From Dendrolimus kikuchii (lineage: Eukaryota; Arthropoda; Insecta; Lepidoptera; Lasiocampidae), in contig CM034392.1 of assembly GCA_019925095.2 (NCBI GenBank), positions 6,584,887-6,648,886 on the forward strand: a stretch of DNA of 64,000 nucleotides, read 5' to 3'. Made by a program: the position numbers and the translations under genes. The stretch's first letter is position 1, and every line of letters starts with the position of its first letter. Below are positions 11,414 to 21,460 of this stretch, piece by piece. Below the pieces are notes generated by a model, which was not told the origin of the DNA, did no database searches, and worked only from the letters and a program-made list of their open reading frames with translations.

Positions 11414-12112
11414 GAGTCCGCGCCACAAAAGAAGTTCCACGGAAAATAAAGGAACTAAAAGTGGCGACTCCGCTATTTGATAGGATTTTGTTCGCAACGT
11501 AACCAGGAAATAAATTTACAGGCTTACTTATCTATATATATAAAAATCAATTGCTATTCGTTAGTCTCGCTAAACCTTGAGAACGGCTGGACTGATTTGG
11601 CTAATTTTGGTTTTGAATTATTTGTGGAAGTCCAGGGAAGGTTTAAAAGGTGAGTAAATATGAAAAAAGTGCTTGGAATATAGTAAAAACAACAATTTAG
11701 CTTTCCCTTAGAAACTATTCCTACCTGTCAAACATTTGATGTTCGTCCCGCCGTTTAGAAATCAATTAAATTTAAAATTCGTTCAGAAATCAAATTAAAT
11801 TTAAAAATGAAGTTTTTTTTCATTTTTTGGTTTTGAATGTCAAAAGTTTGATGTTCGTTCCGGTTATGTTTTGACCACATTTTTTTACTAAAATTGAAAC
11901 ATTCTGCAATTATCATTCAGCTTTTTTATTTATTGATTCTGAGGCGGTACGAAGTTTATCGGGTCAGCTAGTATGCAATATTTTGTATTTATTATTCAAT
12001 AATTAGTTAATTACCTACATCGATTTACGGATTAGTAAATAATTACTCTGGCAGCATTAACGACGGCGATTGCAGCGCCGCGTCCGTGTGATTTTTTTGG
12101 TGGCGCGGACTC
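11414..12112. mobile_element. TA-flanked MITE carrying a nested Helitron
   Basis: Perfect inverted ends GAGTCCGCGCCAC, each bordered by TA (11412-11413 and 12113-12114), as Tc1/mariner-type elements leave. Removing the Helitron at 11531-11971 leaves about 260 bp, a usual MITE size. Confidence 0.6.
11531..11971 (+). mobile_element. non-autonomous Helitron (Lep1-like)
   Basis: It begins TCTATATATATAAAAATCAA, continues TTCGTTAGTCTCGCTAAA, and ends TATCGGGTCAGCTAG. It is inserted precisely between A (11530) and T (11972). The 5' TC, 3' CTAG and A/T target without duplication are Helitron rules. The sequence resembles the short Helitrons found throughout Lepidoptera. There is no Rep/helicase coding sequence. 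Confidence 0.75.
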
Positions 12113-13082
12113 TACACAAAATATGAGAATGGGTCACATTCGGGTAGTGTTGACAGTCTTACAAACGAATTGTAGATATAAATTATTTTTTCTTATGGTT
12201 AAATGGAGCTCCACGATTTTTTTTATACACCAGTAAAATCGTTGAGGTCGTTGTAGCCCAGTAGTCTCGAATCGGACAAACGTAACAAACGTAAATTTAA
12301 TTGTTATAAAATTTCGATCAATGACTGGCAACACTGCTCTAAGCGCTGGACTATGGCAACACACTTGCGGCCTTAATAATTTACTTTTGCAGAATCATAT
12401 TGCAAAATATATTAAAAAATACAAGATTCTGTAACAGTAACTAATTTAAGAGCACAGTTTAGTTTATTCAAGTCCTATAAACAGAATGACTTCATCTACT
12501 TCAAAATAGTTCATGACAATGTAATTCATCCATCTTAAACTAGGTAATATTATTATAACAATTAAACATTTCCACAGAGAACTGCAACAACACTAGTGAT
12601 GATTATATCTTCAAATCCTGCTATACATTGAGCAACTAACTAGTTAAGAGTATTCTCATAGATATGGCAGTGAGAAACAACGACATATATTTTAAAGGTT
12701 TTTACTTCGAAAAATTATTTCTTAATATAATGCAATCTTATGTGATAGATAGCTAAAACAGCTCGTCCTGTAATTAAGGAGATTCCAAACAATGATTAGT
12801 AGTCCGTCCAATGTATACGGCTTAATTTTATTGTGGTAGTAGGGTATGTAGTATGGGAAACTCATTTTTTTGATTGATCCAAAAGTTGAACATACCTAGA
12901 AAAATTGCATTTGCAAAGTATCGTTAATTAAAGCAAAATATCTTTTCTTCTATTTTCTGCTCATTAGTTACTTAACCAAAATATTTTGATATAATCTAAT
13001 TTGGCTTTCATCTATAATATGTAAATAGAAGAATACATAAGAAAAAGTCATTAATTGCTTAAGCAAAATATCAATTTAATAT

Positions 13083-13527
13083 TGTTACGATTGGGGTCAC
13101 CTGCATTTTGTTTGTAAACAAAGCAAATTTATTACCCGTTGGCTAATAACATTGAAACGCTTTTATGACCGTCTTCTTTTGTTTACTTTGTGTTTAATAT
13201 TTGTGATTGGAAAAATAGTCCATTGTGTATTGTAATCTTTTATGGCAGACATTACACAGGTGTGTCGAACTGATTCTAAGAAATTCGATCTACGCGGGCG
13301 GGCAGCCATATTGTATCGGTGCAATATAAAGCAATGGCCCAATGGAGAGATCGGTAGTCTAGCGATAGTCACAAGCGAAGCAAGACGTGTACATTCGATA
13401 ATTTATATAGTGACGGACTTTGCGCGTGTTGTTATATTTGTACCTGTGTTATACGTGTTTGTATAATTCTAATAAATTCTATAGTAATTCTAACGGCATT
13501 TTAATTCGAGTCCTGCAACTCGTAACA
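13083..13527 (+). mobile_element. solo LTR, TGTTACGA..TCGTAACA, TSD ATAT
   Basis: 445 bp beginning TGTTACGA and ending TCGTAACA, flanked on both sides by ATAT (13079-13082 and 13528-13531). TG..CA ends and a 4-bp duplication fit a Ty3/gypsy-type LTR. Inside are TTATATAG near 13402 and AATAAA near 13470, consistent with a promoter and polyadenylation signal on the + strand. No internal retroelement sequence or second LTR is present, so it is a recombination remnant. The open frames inside are not genes. Confidence 0.7.
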
Positions 13528-14404
13528 ATATTATAATATTTTTACTTTTTTTGTTTTATGTCTTTTCCTGTTTAAATTCAAATTAAATAATTAATAATCT
13601 ACAAAGGCAATTTATCTAGTAACTCCGAAATGTGATCATAAATATGATTATTTCGTTATCTACAAAAAACTATTCTTATACCTGAATGAAGCAAAACACA
13701 ATGAGTAATATTCCAAAGCCTAATGAGATTAAAGCATTAACAGTATCGAGAAAAAAATATTATGTATCATTCTCTAAACAAAATAATTAAACCAACTTCT
13801 AGATTATTTATTCTATATTAAAAGATAAACAATTACATATTATAGGTATAAAGTGTAAATTAATTCAAATAGCATCAAACAATTACTTAATATTAAATGC
13901 AAAAATAAATATAATCAATTTCTGCATGGATAATGTTCTAAAGTCTGCGGCTGTAATAATGGATTCGCTTAAGCAGCTTTTTAATATCATAATAACTTTT
14001 TAAAAACTGAATTGAACTACCGTCTATATTGAGTAAAGATGGCGACCATGTGTGGAAGGAATCGCTGTAGTAGCAATTTAGTAGCTTTTGTATTGTATTA
14101 TGAACTTCTGTCTACTGCCTGTTATTTGGACATTTGCTTTTGTAGCGTGGGAAGTTTCCAATAAAGCACCTTTCGCTCGAAATAATAAGTATATTTCAAT
14201 ATTTTGCTGATTAACAATAACTTAGATTGCGTGTAAAAACGCGGTTTTGCTGTCCATTCTTGATTTGAATTTATGGCCGTAGACTAGGAGCAGTCTTTAA
14301 ATTTATTGATTTTGTGCGTACACACCGGTGCAAGCGTACTCTCGGCATGCCCTGCCGGAACGTTGTGTACCATTGTTAGTTAATCATGCGCCAACACCTT
14401 TGTT

Positions 14405-15421
14405 GCCCGGTTTCTGAAGTACTATTAACTGTGGTTTATCTGTTCGTAAGCGCTACCAGTTCAATAACTTATAAAATTGCGTTTCTGAACACAGTATCGT
14501 ACGAGAACCTTGGTTCAACTTAATTGACCAAAATTGGGCATTTATTTATTCCATATCTTTTGTTTGACGTTTATTTCTCAAAATCATAATTCAAAACTAA
14601 TCTAAAATACATAATTATTTGTATCAATTGCAAACCGCTTCGAATATCACATCGTTTATTTGGATAAGTAATTTATACTAAAAATATTAGAATTATGGAC
14701 AGCAGTTCATCGAATTAGAATTAGATATGGAAATACTGTATATTATTTCTATGTGCATACCTCGAAACTTAAGGATGCGTAGAAATCCATTCGAATTTTC
14801 TACAGATGAACAATTTCAAACAAGATATCGGTTCAACAAGGGTACCTTGATGCACCTATGTCAGCATAAATATCCTGCATTAACTCCTATTGTTAATCGT
14901 TTGTCCGTGTTGCGATAGCGCCGTGGCGCATGCCAAATTCAGAACACCTCAGAGAAGTGCAGACAAGTTTTATATGCCAATCAAACGGTAAGCGTACCCA
15001 AATATTATGAACAATCAAACACAATTTGACATAATATCACTTTTTTTTTTCATGAAAATGATTATAATTTATGCATCCATGAAATAATCTAAATATTATT
15101 TAGATAAAATATATGATCATTTTAAATAATATATTATATTATTTAATACGACCAAAATGACTTTAAATCGCTAAAATAAAAACAATGATATCACTAATTG
15201 TAATGACGAATCAAAATAGTAAAATAAATAATGTTAATTACTCGTTATTAAATAGATTCATCTAGTGGCGAGTTTTAGTACTAGTTATCGGTTTCATAGT
15301 TAACGAACATTTCCATACGTATTCAGACACTCGATAACAGCTAACCTAAGTTTATTTATTACATAACTTTATGGATTTAATTGTTATTGAACTCATAACT
15401 GGTAACCTCAGAAACCGGGCA
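14405..15421 (+). mobile_element. decayed PIF/Harbinger-like element
   Basis: The ends mirror one another: TTGCCCGGTTTCTGA at about 14404-14418 and TCAGAAACCGGGCAA at about 15408-15422. The element is about 1 kb. Between them, 14745-14918 encodes a piece with RNPFEFSTDEQF..RYRFNKGTL, which resembles the N-terminal helix region of HARBI1-type transposases. The frame then breaks and the DDE part is absent. I could not see a clean 3-bp target duplication. The class rests on the peptide and the ends and is moderately sure. Confidence 0.5.
14745..14918 (+). pseudogene. Harbinger-type transposase remnant
   Basis: A short open stretch inside the 1-kb element. The block DEQFQTRYRF.KGTLMHL matches the pattern D/E-x-x-F-x-x-R-Y-R-F-x-K seen near the start of PIF/Harbinger transposases. 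A stop follows within about 60 residues and no catalytic DDE segment is found. It is non-functional. Confidence 0.45.
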
Positions 15422-16270
15422 AGTATCATTCAAAATTCCCCAAGTATACAAACGTCAATCGTACGAAACATTGTGGTACTGTATCCACTCAACATGTTTT
15501 TATCATACAAAGCGCTTAATTGAATGACGTTATTCGAAAATACAGTTTTTTTGACCTAAAATTCCCACCTCCAGTCAATGGACCCAAAATACAATAAATT
15601 CTTAGGTCAAACTAATACAACAATTTTGTCAGAACGGTCGATCCGTGCCTTTACAATTGTTGATTGCGCTATTGATGTTAATCTCGTACCAACCACCAAA
15701 GCTATGAAAATCAACAATTATAAATTCTAGTACTACTATGGAATCATTTAACATTATCCTTCTCCTGAAGAATTCTTGAAGAATATTAATTGTATTGAAT
15801 GGCTTAAGCTTTTCATTAAAACAGCCGCCACGCAACCCTGTGTTTATCAGTTATAATAATTGTACTCAGACATCAGTCGTGACTAAATAACTTAAGAGAT
15901 CTTTGTTTTTTTTTTCAATTTCGCTTTCTAATGCCCACACGCACCACATATTCTGTATAATAACTTAATTAACATATTCAACACATTTAAATGCGGCAGT
16001 TTTAATTATGACAATATGAATACCTTTTTTATGAATCCAATTATAATTTTAAGCTTTACTAAGTGCCGATTTCTCAATGATCAGACAAAAGTTATCAATC
16101 GAATAAATTATAACCTGAGTGAACTTGTTTTTTTGAAAAATAATGGTGACAGCATTATTTTTCAGAAAAGCAAATAATACTTTTTTCAAGACAATTAACA
16201 TTACAGATATCGATATAATAAGTGCTTGAACCACTATATACAGTATTTCGAGCCATTACTGTGATTTTAT

Positions 16271-16461
16271 CGTAAGCGACATTTGTACCTAAATATATTT
16301 TTTGTTAGAATATGTATTTTAATCTATTATTTTGTTTTAAGACATTCAATTTTTGGTTCAGTGGGGTCTAATATAACTAAAATTGAAATTCTCAAAAGAA
16401 AATTAGAGTTTAAAATACCTTTTACAACAAAAATATATCACGGCGACAAATGTCGCTTACG
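16271..16461. mobile_element. foldback MITE, CGTAAGCGACATTTGT ends
   Basis: CGTAAGCGACATTTGT (16271-16286) and its exact reverse complement (16446-16461) bound 191 bp. The similarity of the arms continues inward through TATATTTTT. The 160-codon open frame starting at 16283 begins inside this element and is probably chance. Confidence 0.6.
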
Positions 16462-17470
16462 AAGACATGGCGGTAATGGTTCTATATTACCACCTCTATT
16501 GAACAGATTTCTTGTCCTTTTGAAACTAGGCATGGTTCTAAAAATCTATTATTATACTCAAAACTGTCTAAGCTCCATTCGAAGACTCGTATTCTTTAAA
16601 CGTAAAGAGTCGAGATTTGAGACTGAAATTGGCAAAATTAAAAGTGACCCTGCCATAGAAAAAAAGTGTCTATTCGGCGCAATAGATATATTGCATTACG
16701 TGAATACGAGCTCAATATTTCAGTCTAGTACTCAAATTATATTTCAAAAATTTAACATAATTTAAAAGGGACCTTTTTTAATTGTAATTAAATTCTAATT
16801 CATAACAAAATCATAAGGCGGCATTCTACATTATCATTTCAATCTATCTATCCAAATTATACATTCATTACTAACAGAAGTAATAAAATTTTTACGGCCA
16901 GTTTGTATTTGAACAAAAGTATCAACACAATGAGTAATACAGTAATCACATAATATAATTTTAATAATAAATAAAAACTAATATAATATATTTTTGGAAT
17001 TGATTACTAATTAAAAATAATAATTTAGCTGCACAACTAATTTAAAATATTTTGTGGAAGTGGAAGCTATTATCAAAAAGTATGTACTCAAAAATAATTT
17101 GTTTAAATAATCAGCTGAACACTGGTCTAGGGTAGCAATGTACGATTCCGAGATGTTGAGATTAGCATAATCTCAACAGGTCAAAAGATCGATACCCAAA
17201 ATTACGATCAGGTCACCAATCGACTCGCTCAACTGAACATTCCAGATTATCTCGAGTCAACTTATTCGACTCGATGGTCGATTGGCGGACGATACCAGCT
17301 GTGACTCGTATTCGTAAGTCGTGTCGATTCATCCGCGCGTCCGTTGTTTACGAATGGCGAATCGGATTCGAAATCATCGAGTAAGAGTGAAAACCATTGG
17401 CAGTAATCGAAATATTTTTACAATCGAATGGATCTACATGAACATTCTGTCATCGCGCATCGTTAAGGCG

Positions 17471-18154
17471 GATTTACATTGGGTCAGTAACTGGCGTCAA
17501 TGTTGGCGCCGAGGACTGACTCTCTATTTACATGCAATCAGTGGTCTTGGTTATTTATTTAGGGTGGACGCACGTTATTGAAGTAGATAGGGAATTATGA
17601 ATTCTCGAAGACGAGAATCTCGTTTTAGGTAAGAAAATAGATAGATGATAGAAATGAAACTGGAGGTTCTGCTTTATTGTTAAATGAATTGAGATTTGCA
17701 AGATTAACAAAGAAAAATCTCAAATCTGTAGGGTTATTCACAAACGTCGGAAACATTTCCATTTAAGAACGGAAAGCTTCCAAGCGAATCATATAGCCAT
17801 CCTACGGAACGTGAAAAGAACGCATTCGAGAATGTGTTCACGTTCCGTCGGATTGCAAATTGATTCGTTCGGGAGCTTTCTGTTCTTACACGGCAACGTT
17901 TCCGACGTTTGTGAATAACCCTACTGAGCTGCTTGAATTTCCGATTAGATGCGGCGTCACTCTACAAGGCAGTGTCAGCAACTAACCTATTGCTAACTTC
18001 GTCGTTTATACAAGGCCAGTATATTCAAACGGGAATATTAAAGTCGACACTGATTTGACAGCGCTGTTGTACTGACTGCAAAACAATTTACAGGGAGCCA
18101 GTATTGGGTCAGCACTTACTTCGATGTTGAAGCCAGTAACTGACAAAGCAAATC
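17471..18154. mobile_element. inverted-end element containing a nested MITE
   Basis: GATTTACATTGGGTCAGTAA..TGGC on the left is mirrored imperfectly by GCCAGTAACTGACAAAGCAA ATC on the right. An internal part (TGGGTCAG with a GCCAGT neighbour) recurs near 18090. A TA-flanked MITE (17731-17921) is inserted within it. Confidence 0.45.
17731..17921. mobile_element. 191-bp MITE, perfect 24-bp ends, TA duplication
   Basis: The first 24 bases (GGGTTATTCACAAACGTCGG then AAAC) are the exact reverse complement of the last 24. TA lies on each side (17729-17730 and 17922-17923), so this is a Tc1/mariner-type MITE. Perfect ends suggest it is younger than most elements in the window. Confidence 0.8.
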
Positions 18155-18553
18155 AGCTTTTAGTCTAAGATTGACTTAACATAATTATTGATATTTTTGG
18201 AACTGATAAATCGACATGAGATTTCAGAGACACTGTATATTTAAAGTAAATCAATTGACAACAGAATCATTAATTATATACATTATATCATACCAATCAC
18301 GCAACGATACTAAAAAATACAAATTGATATAATACCTCGAACATACGTTTTGAATACTGTTGTTTTTTAAGTACACATACAACAACCTAGATATTTCTAA
18401 TACAATATTTAATTTCTTGAATAAATTAATGTTTGAAGAACAAGTTTTAATCAATATAATCAAACAGGAATTAGATGTTTAAACCCATTCAATATAATGA
18501 AAATAGCTTATGTGGGTAGTATTAGGGTTGCCAATTTCATAATTTTTCACTAG

Positions 18554-18763
18554 TTTAACCCTTCACCCTTTTATCGATATTATCAAAATACGCAAGACTA
18601 ACACTATCACTATCTCGTAATATACCAAGAAAATATACCCATTTCATACAAATCCTATATAAACAGAGTGAGACAACAACACAAAAACGATCACGTGCAC
18701 AAACGCGGATCAGCGCTGTCATCGCGGACACATATGTGCTACTAGTGAGCTTAAGGGTTAAAC
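18554..18763. mobile_element. 210-bp MITE with GTTTAACCCTT ends
   Basis: GTTTAACCCTT at the left and AAGGGTTAAAC at the right are exact reverse complements. A second copy at 56997-57212 shares long identical blocks such as CACTATCTCGTAATATACCA and CGCGGACACATATGTGCTA. An apparent reading frame on the - strand is shared only because the DNA is similar. Confidence 0.65.
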
Positions 18764-18834
18764 TCTCAATATTAACTAGGATTTTATCTAACTTGCAGGT
18801 TGTTACATAAAATCCACAACCCACAGCCATGTGG

Positions 18835-19055
18835 TAGGATATATTCCCGTCTGGATGGCTACCACCCCTGGTCTAGAGTATGCCGCCATAACAATCTTAA
18901 GTTGTGTTCCGGCATTGGTGGCCAGGTTCCAGTCTCCCTTTAGAGAGCGGCAGCACATTGGTAGCAGCATTTGTGATACAAATGTCTATAAGTGATGGTA
19001 ACCGCTTTCAATCAGGCGGACCGTCTGTCTGTCCGGTGACTCGTGCAATAAAAAA
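18835..19055 (-). repeat. repeat family A, reverse copy
   Basis: Contains TGGCTACCACCCCTGGTCTA, ACAATCTTAAGTTGTGTTCC, GGTGGCCAGGTTCCAGTCTC and AAATGTCTATAAGTGATGG, the reverse of the order at 44108-44428. Confidence 0.6.
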
Positions 19056-19920
19056 CAAAAAAAGATACAACCATGTAAGAATTTTATAAGAGGAATGATC
19101 ATTTTATTACATATACATAGCTAGTTATATTAATAAATACAAATGTTACTTGTTTAGAATTTTGAATATCATCAATTTGAAACTATGTTTAAAGTATTTA
19201 AAATGCAAGTTTCGTTCTATTTAAATTTTCCTCTGGACATGGAGTGGAAGATTACACAAGCCAAGTGGCGACCAAGTTACAAATTTATATTTCGAGAGGC
19301 ACATTGCACAAATTAAATAAAAACATAAATCTATCTTCCTATATCAAATGGGTTTAACATTGACTCTTATAAATAAATTGTTCCTTGTTAACAGCAATGC
19401 AACAGACCATTACTTCTGCTTTCTCAAACTATTTCTCTTTTCACATTACGTCAGCCCTTCCTTTTGGTTATCATTTGTTAATCAAAAGCTTCAAGAAACT
19501 TTTTACAATTCGAGAATACGGGTGGAAATTTGATTGGTTAAACAACATCACAAGAAATTAAACCAAATAAATAACCAAAATTACTTTAGGTTTTCATATA
19601 ACTAAAACTATTTTTAGTATTTGTATATTGTTTAAGAAGTTATTCTAAAATGTGTCAATTTCCTAAATATATTGTGCCATAACTTTCATTGCAAAACGTG
19701 GGGGTCCGTTGCATCACTACTTATTTTGGATCACTTACATTACTTCGAGCCGATATCCAGACTTGTTATCTACAATCTACACCCACAAATTGTTAATTAT
19801 AGCTTACTAAGTTTTACAGCAGATTTGTCCACTGATACTGTGTTTGTGGAATCATACCCAATATTATGCTGTTTCCATTCGTTTATTTTACTTTTGACAG
19901 ATCAATCAACAGTATAGTAC

Positions 19921-20211
19921 CCGGTACGCAACTTGATCACGTTTTGGCGTAGTGGGGGTAAATTCGCGCATGACACGTTCGACACATATACACACGTTGT
20001 GCTTGTGTAGTGCCTGTGAATAACCGCGTGGTTTGACGTAGCACTGCATTCGCATCATGAAAAGTCTGTCCGTCTCTCTCGCGCGCGGTCAAGCTTATGA
20101 GTATGAAGGGGACAATTGAGTAGACTCATTCCCCGCGTCCCGCTTCACAATCAAAGATACCTAAAAACGACTTTTGCGCCATCTTACGACTTTGGCCAAG
20201 TTGCGTGCCGG
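19921..20211. mobile_element. MITE with CCGGYACGCAACTTG ends
   Basis: CCGGTACGCAACTTG (19921-19935) is mirrored with one mismatch at 20197-20211, giving 291 bp. No coding sequence. The target duplication is unclear. Confidence 0.5.
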
Positions 20212-20262
20212 CGATTATATTGACCAATTAGTAATGAGCTATTATGTTAGTGATTCGATTTA

Positions 20263-20728
20263 GGGCCTGTTTCACAATCACCAAATAAAGTTTCAATTAT
20301 TATGTGTTTCACATCAATGAGTAGTTTTCCCTAATGAATAAACTACCACATAACTTAGAAGCAAGAACGAGTAGTCAGTAACATAAATATTCAATGGTTA
20401 CTTTGAAAATTGTTTGTAGACCTATTGTGTACTTTACTGAGTAATACTGACACTTCCTTTAAATTTTAGACATTATGTCTGAGTAGGTAACAATTCTTAG
20501 CTTTTATAAGTAAAAGCCCCATAAAAATGATCAATTAAGTTAATCACTTTCTAAAAAGGAACCTTTATAAGCTGTGTGTTAGCTCTTTTTAGTAGCATCT
20601 TTGTAGTAATGAATTACACAGCACACAAAAATATGACGCCTAAGACTGTCAGATTCTTGTGTAACAAAATGGCACTGGGAAGTTCAATCCAAACTTTGTT
20701 TGTATTTGAAGCATTGTAAAACGGGCCC
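20263..20728. mobile_element. 466-bp MITE with GGGCCYGTTT ends
   Basis: Left GGGCCTGTTTCACAATCA and right (reverse) GGGCCCGTTTTACAATGC. The flanks are TTA and TCA, possibly a decayed TTA duplication as in the Harbinger-type MITE at 10185. Confidence 0.5.
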
Positions 20729-20745
20729 TCAATATAAAAATCAAA

Positions 20746-20755
20746 TTTATTTATT
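20746..20755 (-). terminator. possible TRIM37 polyadenylation signals
   Basis: Two overlapping AATAAA hexamers on the - strand lie about 270 bases past the stop codon; an ATTAAA is at 20885-20890. Which is used is not known. They sit just beyond the MITE at 20263-20728. Confidence 0.35.
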
Positions 20756-21023
20756 AAGCGACACAGACGCAAATCACCTATTACTATTAAGTATGACGAT
20801 TACGAAATTTGTTTCATGTTACTCTATCGAGAAATACGTCGCTTCATAGGCGTGTAAACATCAAAAATAAACGGTTGGAAAGAGTTTAATTGGTCTATCC
20901 CGTTCCGTGGTCGGCGCTTTGTAATGTAAATCATCCCTCAGTCAGGGAAATGGGGGCCTCTATTCAGTGATAATACTCTCGCCTGTACCTGTAGTGGCCA
21001 TGACGGTGACGGCGGTCGCGCAG

Positions 21024-21340
21024 TCAATCGTCGCCCCCGCCGTCGTGGCGGACCGGCGGCTGGTGCGGGCTGGGGGGCGGGGGCGCGGTGCCGGGGGCGG
21101 GCGCGGGCGTCGGGGGGCACCACGGGTGCACGGGGGGCGTCGAGGGGCGCGCCTCGGGGGCCCCCGTCTCGGGCAACGCGCCGCCCTCTATCGACAGACT
21201 GCTTAGGAGCATGTCGAATAACGTGTCCTGTATTATAGAGACGGAGTAAAATAAAATAATTATGTAAAAATAATATGATCACAATGACCGTGACTCCTTA
21301 GTCAAGGGGAAGCCTACTAGGCTCCAATAAATATATATAC

Positions 21341-21391
<51 letters not shown>

Positions 21392-21400
21392 CATATATAC

Positions 21401-21460
<60 letters not shown>

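Larger units (their letters stand above)
7254..21023. other. intergenic region between RhoGAP and TRIM37 3' ends
   Basis: No credible gene lies in these 13.8 kb. The short open frames have no family motifs or sit in repeats. The two flanking genes converge here. The contents are the mobile elements and foldback structures listed separately. Stretches 12120-13080, 13530-14400, 15425-16050, 16470-17460, 19060-19920 and 20730-21020 show nothing I can name. Confidence 0.6.

Noticed and set aside
16283..16765. 160-codon open frame
   Set aside because: It begins inside the foldback element 16271-16461, has no family motif, and its composition follows the AT-rich background.
18555..18830. 91-codon frame on the - strand
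   Set aside because: Mostly inside a MITE present twice; similarity is at DNA level.
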